Part shown: one piece after another, positions 17,761 through 25,557 of the stretch
Numbering within the stretch: position 1 is the first letter of the stretch
How the letters are laid out: every line of letters starts with the position of its first letter
Source: a bacterium UBP2_UBA2255
GTDB lineage: Bacteria > Edwardsbacteria > AC1 > EtOH8
Length of the DNA stretch: 64,000 bases
Direction: 5' to 3'
Assembly: GCA_002347565.1 (NCBI GenBank)
Contig: DDXR01000073.1
Coordinates: forward strand, 19,886 to 83,885
Notes under the pieces: model-generated
Databases searched by the model: none
Told to the model about the DNA's origin: nothing
Seen by the model: the letters and a program-made list of their open reading frames with translations, nothing else
Made by a program: the position numbers and the translations under genes

Positions 17761-17850
17761 GTTGAATGTAAGATGTTCAATGTATGATGTCAGATGATAT
17801 CCGTTGAAGTGTTTTCTATTTACATTTCACGATTCACCTTTTACATTTTA
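17761..17850. repeat. AT-rich low-complexity intergenic repeat
   Basis: The spacer between the transketolase N gene and the nitroreductase gene is strikingly AT-rich within GC-rich flanks. It consists of near-repeats of TGTAAGATG / AATGTATGATG, then TTTACATTTCACGATTCACC and TTTACATTTTACG. It belongs to the same style of simple, self-similar AT-rich sequence as the spots at 18366-18420 and inside leuS (37661-37700). Confidence 0.5.
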
Positions 17851-17865
17851 CGCCAAGGGAAAAGA

Positions 17866-18375
17866 ATGGAAGCCATCAAGTGCATCATGACCCGGCGCAG
17901 CGTCCGGAAGTATTCCGCCAGGAAGATGACCGACGCCCAGCTGCGCAAGGTGCTGGAGGCCGCCATGAACGCGCCCTCCGCGGGCAACCAGCAGGCCTGG
18001 CAGTTCATCGTGGTGCGAGACAGGGCGACGCTCGGGCGGATCACCGGGGTCCATCCCTACGCCCAGATGCTGAAGGACGCGCAGGCGGCGGTCGTCATCT
18101 GTGGCGACCTGCCGGCCGAACGGCACCAGGGCTACTGGGTGCAGGACTGCGCGGCCGCCACTCAGAACGCCCTGCTGGCGGCCCACGCCCTGGGGCTGGG
18201 CGCGGTCTGGCTGGGCGTCTTCCCGCGGGCCGACCGGGTGCGGGGAGTCCGGAAAGTACTGGGACTGCCCAAGGGCATCGTGCCGCTGTCGATCGTTTCG
18301 CTGGGATGCCCCGGCGAAAAATCGAAGGCCGTGAAACGGTATAGTAAGGACAAAGTACACTTTGAACGATGGTAA
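17866..18375 (+). CDS. Nitroreductase family protein
   Basis: FMN-dependent oxidoreductase of the nitroreductase superfamily, 169 residues. RRSVRKYSARKMTD (FMN phosphate contacts), NAPSAGNQQ and GLGAVWLGVFP are typical, with LGCPGEK near the end. I chose ATG 17866, preceded by AAGGGA, because the longer frame merely translates the AT-rich repeat. The gene is flanked on both sides by AT-rich repeats and sits between the two transketolase halves, so it may be an insertion. Substrate unknown. Confidence 0.88.
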   Translation: MEAIKCIMTRRSVRKYSARKMTDAQLRKVLEAAMNAPSAGNQQAWQFIVVRDRATLGRITGVHPYAQMLKDAQAAVVICGDLPAERHQGYWVQDCAAATQNALLAAHALGLGAVWLGVFPRADRVRGVRKVLGLPKGIVPLSIVSLGCPGEKSKAVKRYSKDKVHFERW

Positions 18376-18420
18376 ATAATCCGAAAACCGAATGTCGGTA
18401 TTCGAAACAATGCAGAATAT
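18366..18420. repeat. AT-rich low-complexity repeat
   Basis: Starting at the last codons of the nitroreductase gene, this stretch (with AAATAATCCGAAAACCGAA and GTCGGTATTCG) is AT-rich and self-complementary in part (CCGAA...TTCG, ACCGA/TCGGT). In style it matches the 'ttcgaa' runs found inside leuS. It marks the downstream side of the nitroreductase gene. Confidence 0.4.
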
Positions 18421-18437
18421 CAAACTGATTAAACTAT

Positions 18438-18458
18438 AAACAGGGGAAAGCCCTGTTT
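18438..18458 (+). terminator. Rho-independent terminator-like hairpin after nitroreductase gene
   Basis: Perfect 8-bp stem AAACAGGG / CCCTGTTT with a GAAAG loop, followed only by TCACATTTC rather than a strong T run. It separates the nitroreductase gene from the aldo/keto reductase, which has its own promoter. Confidence 0.55.
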
Positions 18459-18483
18459 CACATTTCAGCGGCGCCTTTGTGAA

Positions 18484-18511
18484 TTGATTCGGATATCGTG
18501 CTTCGTATGTA
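18484..18511 (+). promoter_or_regulatory. Sigma-70-type promoter for aldo/keto reductase
   Basis: TTGATT (18484-18489), a 16-base spacer and TATGTA (18506-18511). The start codon at 18525 is only 13 bases beyond the -10 box and has no Shine-Dalgarno sequence, so the mRNA would be leaderless or nearly so. Confidence 0.5.
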
Positions 18512-18524
18512 GAGATTTTATCGT

Positions 18525-19658
18525 ATGCAGTACCGACCCTTTGGCAAAACCGGCTTCGACGTCTCCGCGCTGGGCTTCGGCGCCATGAGGATGCCGTTCC
18601 TCGACGGCGACATGCGGAAGATCGACGAGCCCAGGGCCATCGAGATGATCCGGGCGGCGATCGACGGCGGGGTCAACTATATCGACACGGCCTACGTCTA
18701 CCATGGCGGCACCAGCGAGGCGCTGGTCGCCAAGGCGCTGAAGGACGGCTATCGTGCCAGGGTCAGGACGGCCACCAAGATGCCGGTGTGGATGGTGAAC
18801 ACCCGGACCGACATGGACCGCTTCCTGGACCAGCAGCTGCAGCGGCTGGACGACACCGTCATCGACTACTACCTGCTGCACTCGCTGGACCGCGGCTCCT
18901 GGGCCAGGATGCGCAACCTCGGTGTAATGCGCTGGGCCGAGCTCCAGATCAAGAAGGGGAAGATCGGCCACATCGGGTTCTCGTTCCACGGCGGGTACGA
19001 CGCGTTCCGCGACATCTGCGACGGTTACGGCTGGGAATTCTGCCAGGTCCAGTACAACTACATGGACACGGCCGAGCAGGCCGGCCGCCGGGGCGTGCGG
19101 TACGCCGCGGCCAAGGGCATGGCGGTGATCGTGATGGAGCCGCTCAAAGGGGGCAAGCTGGCCGCGCCACCCGAGCAGGTCAAGACGATCCTCGACGCCG
19201 CCCCATCCCGGCGCTCCCCGGCCGGCTGGGCCCTGCAGTGGCTGTGGCACCAGCCCGAGGTGTCGCTGGTGCTCTCCGGCATGAGCGACCTGGCCCAGGT
19301 GCGGGAGAACCTGGCGCTGGCGGATGCGACTCCCGCGGCGTTCACCGCCGCCGACCACCGCACGATCGAGCGGGTGCGCACCGCCTACAACCGGATCACC
19401 GCCGTCAAGTGCACGGACTGCAAGTACTGCCTGCCCTGCCCGCGGGGCGTGGACATCCCCCGCAACTTCGCGCTGTACAACGACGGCTACCGCTACGGCA
19501 CCTTCCGCAACGGCTCGTTCGTCTACTGGATGTGGATGAAGGAGGCCGCCCGCGCCGCCAACTGCAACGCCTGCGGCGCCTGCGAGAGGAAGTGCCCGCA
19601 GAAGATCAGGATCCGCGCCGAGCTGAAGAAGGTGACGGAGGCGTTCGCGCGGCCATGA
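18525..19658 (+). CDS. Aldo/keto reductase with C-terminal [4Fe-4S] domain
   Basis: 377 residues. An AKR TIM barrel (YRPFGKTGFDVSALGFGAMR; catalytic Asp/Tyr in IDTAYVYHGG, Lys in ATKMP, His in LLHSLD) is followed by a cysteine-rich C-terminus: CTDCKYCLPCP near residue 300 and CNACGACERKCP near 350, suiting two iron-sulfur clusters. This AKR-ferredoxin fusion is common in anaerobes; the substrate is unknown. The stop overlaps the next start by four bases (ATGA). Confidence 0.9.
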   Translation: MQYRPFGKTGFDVSALGFGAMRMPFLDGDMRKIDEPRAIEMIRAAIDGGVNYIDTAYVYHGGTSEALVAKALKDGYRARVRTATKMPVWMVNTRTDMDRFLDQQLQRLDDTVIDYYLLHSLDRGSWARMRNLGVMRWAELQIKKGKIGHIGFSFHGGYDAFRDICDGYGWEFCQVQYNYMDTAEQAGRRGVRYAAAKGMAVIVMEPLKGGKLAAPPEQVKTILDAAPSRRSPAGWALQWLWHQPEVSLVLSGMSDLAQVRENLALADATPAAFTAADHRTIERVRTAYNRITAVKCTDCKYCLPCPRGVDIPRNFALYNDGYRYGTFRNGSFVYWMWMKEAARAANCNACGACERKCPQKIRIRAELKKVTEAFARP

Positions 19659-20239
19659 CCATCCGACGCGCCATCCGCCTGGCCATCGCCGCGGCCGCCA
19701 TCGCCGGCTGCTCCAACAAGCCGGACCCGTCCCGCCAGTTCGAGCTGGGGCTGGACGGCGGCCGGTATCTGTGGCAGCCCGGCCCGGCCGTGGCCTACGT
19801 CGAGGGCAACGAGTACGGAAGCCAATACCAGGCCCGCGGCATCCAGGTCATCTTCCCGATGCAGCACAGCACGGTGCGGCCGATCCCGGGCTTGGACATC
19901 ATGATCAGGCCCGGTCTGCCGGTCGGATGCGAGATCGCTTTCGGGGACACCTGCCGCGCGGCCACGGTCAGTTTCCGGCCGTCCTCGGCCATCCCGCTGC
20001 CGGAAGGGACGTTCATCGGCTGGGGCTCCGATTACAGCGGCGGCGCCGGGACGATGGTGCTGGAGATCTGCGAGGCCCGGCCCGGCGGCAGGATCAAGGG
20101 GGCGATCCGCCACGCCAGGCTGCGGTCGTTGGTCTACGACCAGCTCAAGGCCGACATCGTGCCCAGCGCCACGGCCTCGTACCTGGAGCTGTGGAACTGG
20201 CCGTTCGACCTGTTGCTGGCCGACTCGCCCTACAATTGA
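19655..20239 (+). CDS. Hypothetical lipoprotein
   Basis: 194 residues; MTIRRAIRLAIAAAAIAGC is a lipoprotein signal with an IAGC lipobox. The remainder is probably beta-rich, with no domain I recognise. It is coupled to the reductase by an ATGA overlap and ends four bases before the transketolase C-subunit gene. Weak resemblance in length and style to the lipoprotein at 49778-50404, but I cannot show homology. Confidence 0.65.
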   Translation: MTIRRAIRLAIAAAAIAGCSNKPDPSRQFELGLDGGRYLWQPGPAVAYVEGNEYGSQYQARGIQVIFPMQHSTVRPIPGLDIMIRPGLPVGCEIAFGDTCRAATVSFRPSSAIPLPEGTFIGWGSDYSGGAGTMVLEICEARPGGRIKGAIRHARLRSLVYDQLKADIVPSATASYLELWNWPFDLLLADSPYN

Positions 20240-20243
20240 CGTT

Positions 20244-21230
20244 ATGAACAAGTCCCACATCGATCGCGACCTCGACCTCAAGACAGTCGGGCAGAAGCCC
20301 ACCCGCTTCGGCTACGCCGACGCGCTGCTGGCGCTGGGCGAGGCCGACCCGCGGGTGGTGGTGCTGGACGCCGACCTGGCCAAGTCGACGCTGACCGGGA
20401 GGTTCGCTGAGAAGTTCCCGGGCCGCTTCTTCGACTGCGGCATCGCCGAGCAGAACATGCTGGGCATCGCCGGCGGGCTGGCCCTGGCCGGGAAGATCCC
20501 CTTCGTCAACACCTACGGCGTGTTCCTGGCCGGCCGGGCCTGGGACCAGATCCGCACCTCGGTCTGCTACGGGGAACTGAACGTCAAGGTCGTCGGCGCG
20601 CACGGCGGGCTGTCGGTCGGCCCGGACGGCGCCACCCACCAGGCGCTGGAGGAGATCGCGCTGATGCGGGTGCTGCCCAACATGCGGGTGATCGTGCCCT
20701 GCGACAGCAACGAGGCCCGCAAGGCCACGCTGGCCGCGGCCAAGCTGGACGGCCCGGTGTACATCCGGCTGGGCCGCGAGCCCACCCCGGTGATCACCAC
20801 CGAGGCCACGCCGTTCCGCTTCGGCCAGGCCGAGACCTACCGCAACGGCAGGGATGTGGCCGTCTTCGCCTGCGGGCTGATGGTCTACCTTGCCCTGATC
20901 GCGGCCGAGAAGCTGGCCCAGCTCGGGATTTCGGCCCGTGTCATAAACCTGCACACTGTCAAGCCCATCGACGAGAAGCTGACAGTCAAGGCGGCGATGG
21001 AGTGCCGGGCCGCGGTCACCTGCGAGGAGCACCAGGTGATGGCCGGCTTCGGCTCGGCGGTGGCCGAGGTGCTGGCGAGAAAGTGCCCGGTGCCGGTGGA
21101 GATGGTCGGGGTGCGGGACAGCTTCGGGGAGTCTGGGGAGCCGTGGGAGCTGCTGAAAAAATACAAGTTGACGGATGAAGACATCGTCAAAGCCGTGGTC
21201 CGTGTGATCAAGCGAAAGAAGCAGCGCTGA
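20244..21230 (+). CDS. Transketolase, C-terminal subunit
   Basis: 328 residues that cover the pyrimidine-binding and C-terminal domains: VLDADLAKST, the catalytic Glu in DCGIAEQNMLGIAGGLA, NTYGVFLAGRAWDQIR, HGGLSVGPDGATHQ and CEEHQVMAGFGSAV. It should assemble with the N subunit encoded at 16951-17760. An N-terminal extension of about 20 residues precedes the domain. The two halves are separated by three unrelated genes. Confidence 0.92.
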   Translation: MNKSHIDRDLDLKTVGQKPTRFGYADALLALGEADPRVVVLDADLAKSTLTGRFAEKFPGRFFDCGIAEQNMLGIAGGLALAGKIPFVNTYGVFLAGRAWDQIRTSVCYGELNVKVVGAHGGLSVGPDGATHQALEEIALMRVLPNMRVIVPCDSNEARKATLAAAKLDGPVYIRLGREPTPVITTEATPFRFGQAETYRNGRDVAVFACGLMVYLALIAAEKLAQLGISARVINLHTVKPIDEKLTVKAAMECRAAVTCEEHQVMAGFGSAVAEVLARKCPVPVEMVGVRDSFGESGEPWELLKKYKLTDEDIVKAVVRVIKRKKQR

Positions 21231-21375
21231 GCAGCTCTCTGACCAAGAGGCGTGCTCGAAAGCGGCCGGGGTGCATCAGGGTTCCAGGGAACGCGACGGG
21301 CACGGGAGATTCCATCCTTGCCCCGCCGGGCAGGGCATAAACGGGTGCGGACTTCGCCCAGCAATGGCCCCGCCA

Positions 21376-21404
21376 TTGACTTTTCCGCGTCATTCTGATA
21401 ACAT
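21376..21404 (+). promoter_or_regulatory. Sigma-70-type promoter for the SerA-like gene
   Basis: TTGACT (21376-21381), exactly 17 bases, TAACAT (21399-21404). The start at 21456 has the ribosome site GGGAGG. The rest of the 225-base spacer (21231-21375) shows no recognised gene or riboswitch. Confidence 0.6.
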
Positions 21405-21455
21405 CGTCGCGGACGCCCATCATCAGCAATCGAATCTCCAATGAGGGAGGACCAC

Positions 21456-22382
21456 ATGCCGAAGAAAGTCCTGCTGGCGACCGAGAAGCCGTTCGCCAAG
21501 GCGGCGGTGGACGGCATCGCCAAGATCTTCGCCGACGCCAAGTACGAGCTGGCCAAGCTGGAGAAGTACACCGACAAGGCGGATCTTTTAAAGGCCGTGG
21601 CCGACGCCGACGCCATGATCATCCGCTCGGACAAGGCCGACGCCGAGGTGATCGGGGCGGCGCAGAACCTCAAGGTGATCGTCCGCGCCGGCGCGGGCTA
21701 CGACAACATCGACCTGGCGGCCGCGACGGCCAAGGGGATCTGCGCCATGAACACGCCGGGGCAGAACTCCAACGCCGTGGCCGAGCTGGCCGTGGGCATG
21801 ATGGTGTTCCTGGCCCGCAACAAGTTCACCACCGGCAACGGCTCGGAGCTGCGCGGCAAGAAGGTCGGCATCCACGCCTACGGCAACGTCGGACGCCTGG
21901 TGGCAGGCATCGCCAAGGGATTCGGGATGGAGGTCTGGGCCTTCGATCCTTTTGTCGAAAAGTCCAAAATGGAAGCCGAGGGGGTACAGGTCGTTGACAA
22001 AATGGAAGACCTCTACGCGGGTTGCGAGTACGTCTCGCTCCACATCCCGGCCAACGACAAGACCAAGAAGTCGATCGGCTACGACCTGCTGTCGAAGATG
22101 AAGAAGGGCGCGGCGCTGATCAACACCGCCCGCAAGGAAGTGATCGACGAGGAAGGCCTGAAGAAGGCCATGGCCGAGAGGGAAAATCTGAAATACGCCA
22201 CCGATGTGGCCCCTGATTGTCATGCCGAGGTCGTCGAACAGTGGGGCCTGCGCTACCACGCGACGACCAAGAAGATGGGCGCCGAAACATCGGAGGCCAA
22301 CATCAACGCCGGGCTGGCCGCGGCCCGGCAGATCGTCGCCTTCTTCGAAAAGGGCGACCGGACATTCCAGGTGAATAAGTAA
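21456..22382 (+). CDS. serA: D-3-phosphoglycerate dehydrogenase-like 2-hydroxyacid dehydrogenase
   Basis: 308 residues, a short form without an ACT domain. It shows VRAGAGYDNID, the Rossmann loop GIHAYGNVGRLVAGIAKG, the catalytic Arg in NTARKEVIDEE and a late His in YHATTKKMGAETSEAN. Probably oxidises 3-phosphoglycerate for serine synthesis, but other D-2-hydroxyacids are possible. ATG 21456 is chosen for its GGGAGG site; the frame opens 15 bases earlier. The DUF1015 gene downstream often travels with serA-type genes, as I recall. Confidence 0.78.
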   Translation: MPKKVLLATEKPFAKAAVDGIAKIFADAKYELAKLEKYTDKADLLKAVADADAMIIRSDKADAEVIGAAQNLKVIVRAGAGYDNIDLAAATAKGICAMNTPGQNSNAVAELAVGMMVFLARNKFTTGNGSELRGKKVGIHAYGNVGRLVAGIAKGFGMEVWAFDPFVEKSKMEAEGVQVVDKMEDLYAGCEYVSLHIPANDKTKKSIGYDLLSKMKKGAALINTARKEVIDEEGLKKAMAERENLKYATDVAPDCHAEVVEQWGLRYHATTKKMGAETSEANINAGLAAARQIVAFFEKGDRTFQVNK

Positions 22383-22398
22383 GCCCTTACGGAACGCG

Positions 22399-22422
22399 CC
22401 CCCTCCACGCAGGAGGGGGTTT
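22399..22422 (+). terminator. Rho-independent terminator after SerA-like gene
   Basis: Perfect 8-bp stem CCCCCTCC / GGAGGGGG with an ACGCA loop, then TTTCCCTT. It begins 17 bases after the stop codon. Confidence 0.8.
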
Positions 22423-22425
22423 CCC

Positions 22426-22454
22426 TTGCATTTCCTGGCCGGCTGTCATATAAT
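22426..22454 (+). promoter_or_regulatory. Strong sigma-70-type promoter
   Basis: TTGCAT (22426-22431), exactly 17 bases, and a perfect TATAAT (22449-22454). It directly follows the terminator at 22399-22422 and drives the decayed lipoprotein gene. Its position shows that the TTG codon at 22426 is part of the -35 box and not a start codon. Confidence 0.75.
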
Positions 22455-22476
22455 TACGAGCCATATCAGCGGTACG

Positions 22477-23204
22477 ATCATCAAGGACACTTTTGTCCTC
22501 CTCGTGCTGGGGGCGGCCCTGCTGACTGCGGGCTGCGCCAAGGTGACCTCGGTCGACTACTACGGCCTGAACCGCTCCGCGACCCATGTGTTGATGGGAA
22601 GCGCGGCTTGTCCCGATCAGCCGTCCGCGCCCGATGGCGTCGCCGCCGGACTGTCCTACACCCATGTCGAGATGACGTCGGCCGGCGACACCATCAGCGT
22701 CGGGCGGCGGGCCTCGGCTGGCGGCAGATTCCGGGTGGGCGTGCGCTCGGACATCGGCCTCGAGTATGGGCTGACCGGCAAGTACAGCGCCGGCAGGGTC
22801 GATGCCAGATTCCTGCTGGTGCGGTCCCCCCTGCGGCTGGGCCTGGACATCGGCTGCGGCGCGGCCGGCGGCCGGGGAACACGGCATACTCGCTCGACTA
22901 CACCTTGCTGACCGGCGTCCAGCTGTTCGGCGGCCGGGCGCTGGTCTACGCATCGCCCGGAATGGCGCACATCCGGTACGCCTGGAAACGGATCACCGTC
23001 GCTAACGGTGCGGACACCACCGAGAGCGCGATCGCCAACGTGGCCCGGGTGAGCGTCGGCGTGCGGATCACCATCCCGGCCGGCGACAGCACGTTCATCA
23101 AAGTCCGTCCGGAGCTTACCTGCCTGGGAGGGAAGGAGTCGGCGCTGACCAGGGCAGGATACAGGGTGCTCGAACCGGCGCTTCATGTCGAATATGATTT
23201 CTGA
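22477..23204 (+). pseudogene. Frameshifted barrel-type lipoprotein gene
   Basis: The first frame gives a lipoprotein signal (IIKDTFVLLVLGAALLTAGC, lipobox TAGC) and then beta-strand-like sequence up to LGLDIGCGAAGG. The matching continuation (NTAYSLDYTLLTGVQLFGG through HVEYDF, an aromatic end typical of outer-membrane barrels) is in a different frame; the shift lies at about 22870-22882 in a GC-rich run. In addition no ATG, GTG or TTG precedes the signal region downstream of the promoter; two ATC codons (22477, 22480) stand where a start is expected. Either a decaying gene or a sequencing indel plus a non-standard start. Not recognised as a known family. Confidence 0.6.
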
Positions 23205-23281
23205 ACGATACCGGGAGCGCTGCTCGGCGAGCTGAATCAAAAGCAACAGATTCACCAAGTAATGCAATAGAAGGAGCCGCA

Positions 23282-24520
23282 ATGGCCATCGTGTTCCCGT
23301 TCCATGGGGTCAGGCCGCCGAAAAAGCTGGTGAGGGAGATCGCCGCGCCGCCGTACGACGTGGTATCCAGCGATGAGGCCCGCGCCATCGCCAAGGGGAA
23401 GGCCAAGAACTACCTGCACATCAGCCGCCCCGAGATCGACCTGCCGGCCGGGACGGACGAGCACGATGCGGCGGTCTACGCCACGGGCAAGCGCAACTAC
23501 GAGAGATTCAAGACCATCGGCTGGCTGGTGCGGGACGCCCGGCCGTGCTTTTACATCTATAAGCAGGTGATGGGAACGCACGCCCAGACCGGGCTGGTGG
23601 CCGTGGCCTCGGCCCAGGACTACGACCGCGGCGTCATCAAGAAGCACGAGCACACCCGGCCCGACAAGGAGGACGACCGCACCCGCCACATCTCGACGAT
23701 CAACGCCAACACCGAGCCGGTGTTCTTCACCTACCCGCACAGGCCGGCCATCGACCGGATCATCGCGGCCTGGATCCGGAAGGCGCCGGAGTACAAGTTC
23801 CGGTCCGATGACGGAGTCCGGCACACGCTGTGGGTGGTGGACGACCCGTCGGCGATCAAGTCGCTGGTCCGGGAGTTCGGCAAGCTCAGGCACCTCTACG
23901 TGGCCGACGGCCACCACCGCTCGGCCGCGGCCTGGCGGCTGTGGAAGGAGCGGAAGAAGTCGAACCCGCGCCACAACGGCACCGAGGAGTACAACTTCTT
24001 CCTGACCGTGATTTTCCCGGACGACCAGATGAACATCATGGCCTACAACCGGGTGGTCAAGGACCTGGCCGGCCTGACCAGGGACCAGTTCCTGAAGATC
24101 GTCGCCGATCGTTTCACGGTCAAGGAGAAGGGGCCGCAGCAGCCCGGCGGCAACCGGAAGTTCTCGATGTACCTCGGCGGGACGTGGTACCTGCTGGCGG
24201 CTAGGCCCGGCAGCTACGACGCCAGGGACGCGGTGAGGAGCCTGGACGCCTCGATCCTGCAGGACAACCTGCTGCGGCCGGTGCTGGGGATCGAGGATCC
24301 GCGCACCGACAAGCGGATCGGATTCGTGGGGGGCATCAGGGGGACGAGGGAGCTGATGCGGCTGGTCGACGCCAGGAAATACGCCGTGGCCTTCTCGCTG
24401 CACCCGGTGACCATCACGCAATTGATCTCGGTGGCCGACTCCGGCAAGGTGATGCCGCCCAAGTCGACCTGGTTCGAGCCCAAGCTCAAGAGCGGCCTGT
24501 TCGTCCACGAGTACGACTGA
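23282..24520 (+). CDS. DUF1015 family protein
   Basis: 412 residues, normal for DUF1015: FPFHGVRPPKKLVREIAAPPYDVV at the start, then NYLHISRPEIDLP, the conserved YVADGHHRSAAAW and HPVTITQLISVADSGKVMPPKSTWFEPKL at the end. The family has no proven activity; its frequent neighbourhood with serA/serC suggests a link to serine or related metabolism. ATG 23282 is preceded by AGAAGGAG. It ends in a bidirectional terminator shared with the convergent methyltransferase gene. Confidence 0.88.
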   Translation: MAIVFPFHGVRPPKKLVREIAAPPYDVVSSDEARAIAKGKAKNYLHISRPEIDLPAGTDEHDAAVYATGKRNYERFKTIGWLVRDARPCFYIYKQVMGTHAQTGLVAVASAQDYDRGVIKKHEHTRPDKEDDRTRHISTINANTEPVFFTYPHRPAIDRIIAAWIRKAPEYKFRSDDGVRHTLWVVDDPSAIKSLVREFGKLRHLYVADGHHRSAAAWRLWKERKKSNPRHNGTEEYNFFLTVIFPDDQMNIMAYNRVVKDLAGLTRDQFLKIVADRFTVKEKGPQQPGGNRKFSMYLGGTWYLLAARPGSYDARDAVRSLDASILQDNLLRPVLGIEDPRTDKRIGFVGGIRGTRELMRLVDARKYAVAFSLHPVTITQLISVADSGKVMPPKSTWFEPKLKSGLFVHEYD

Positions 24521-24550
24521 GGCACTTCAGGCCGTATCCCTGCAGCACGA

Positions 24551-24582
24551 GAATAGGCGAGGTCATTTGACCTCGCCTATTC
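24551..24582. terminator. Bidirectional terminator between convergent genes
   Basis: Perfect 15-bp inverted repeat (24551-24565 with 24568-24582; arms start GAATAGGCGAGG) with a 2-base centre, located between the DUF1015 stop and the end of the minus-strand methyltransferase gene. It can serve both strands, although neither side has a long T run. Confidence 0.75.
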
Positions 24583-24601
24583 CGCACCGGCCGGTTCGCG
24601 A

Positions 24602-25468
24602 TCATCCCGCGGGATAGCGCGCGAACACGCTGCAGGGCAGGCAGCGGACGCCGCCGTCCTCCCGCAGCTGCAGCTCCCCGCATTCGATCCGATCGATGGG
24701 CAGGATCTCCGCCAGCATGTTCCGCAACACGGTCGCCGAGTAGCCCATGGCGTAGCCGTTGATCAGGAAGAACAGCGGCCGGTCGGCCAGGAGGTCCCGG
24801 CACAGCCGCAGCAGGCGCGGCACGTCCTGTTCGAACTTGAATACCGAGCCGCGGGGATCGCGGCCGAAGGCCGGCGGGTCCATGATCACCGCGTCGTAGC
24901 GGGCGCCGCGGGCCTGCTCGCGCTTGACGAACTTGACGCAGTCGTCCAGGATCCAGCGGACCGGTGCGTCGCCCAGGCTCGACAGCTGCTGGTTGCGGTT
25001 TGCCCAGCTGACGGCTGGCCGGGAGGCGTCCACGTGGCAGACCTTGGCCCCCGCCGCGGCGGCGGCCAGCGTGGCGGCGCCGGTGTAGCCGAAGAGATTC
25101 AGCACCGACGGCCGGCCTCCCGAACGCCGGATCAATCCCGAAAACCAGTCCCAGTTGGCCGCCTGCTCGGGGAACACGCCGGTGTGCTTGAAGGGCGTCA
25201 GTTGAAGTTCGAACCGCAGGCCGCGGTAGCGGAAGCACCAGTCGGGAGGCGGGGGCGCGCGTACGATCCAGTTCTTCGCCCCCTGATGCGCTGTTTTCTG
25301 GAAAACAGCATCGGCCCGGCGCCATCGGGACTCAGGCAATCCGGGCGGCCACACTGCGTTGGGATCGGGTCGCGACAGCACGTAGCCGGACCAGGATTCC
25401 AGCTTGCGGCCGTCGCCGGAGTCCAGCAGCCGGTATTCAGCGACGTCGGACGGCACCAGCGTTCTCAT
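24602..25468 (-). CDS. RlmI/RlmK-like SAM-dependent methyltransferase
   Basis: 288 residues. The central domain has SAM motif I VLNLFGYTGAATLAAAAAGA, a motif II acidic residue in CHVDASRPAVSWANRN, and the catalytic-type DPPAFGR. This resembles the C-terminal methyltransferase of RlmI/RlmK (23S rRNA cytosine/guanine modification) but without the N-terminal PUA domain. rRNA as substrate is inference. It is transcribed towards DUF1015 and divergently from the second protease/barrel gene. Confidence 0.82.
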   Translation of the reverse strand: MRTLVPSDVAEYRLLDSGDGRKLESWSGYVLSRPDPNAVWPPGLPESRWRRADAVFQKTAHQGAKNWIVRAPPPPDWCFRYRGLRFELQLTPFKHTGVFPEQAANWDWFSGLIRRSGGRPSVLNLFGYTGAATLAAAAAGAKVCHVDASRPAVSWANRNQQLSSLGDAPVRWILDDCVKFVKREQARGARYDAVIMDPPAFGRDPRGSVFKFEQDVPRLLRLCRDLLADRPLFFLINGYAMGYSATVLRNMLAEILPIDRIECGELQLREDGGVRCLPCSVFARYPAG

Positions 25469-25522
25469 GGCACAACTATACTACAAAACGGCGCCGGCGT
25501 CAACCGGACGGCACGGATTCCG

Positions 25523-25551
25523 TTGACAAACTGCGACGGTTCGGCTATGAT
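25523..25551 (+). promoter_or_regulatory. Promoter giving a leaderless transcript
   Basis: Consensus TTGACA (25523-25528), exactly 17 bases, TATGAT (25546-25551). The ATG of the downstream gene begins at 25558, only six bases after the -10 box, where transcription itself should begin. There is no room for a ribosome site, so the mRNA is predicted to be leaderless. Confidence 0.75.
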
Positions 25552-25557
25552 ATCTTT

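Noticed and set aside
21231..21375. Possible riboswitch or small RNA after the transketolase C gene
   Set aside because: Some GC-rich pairing is possible, but I see no match to known riboswitch cores, and it lies upstream of the serA promoter rather than in its leader.
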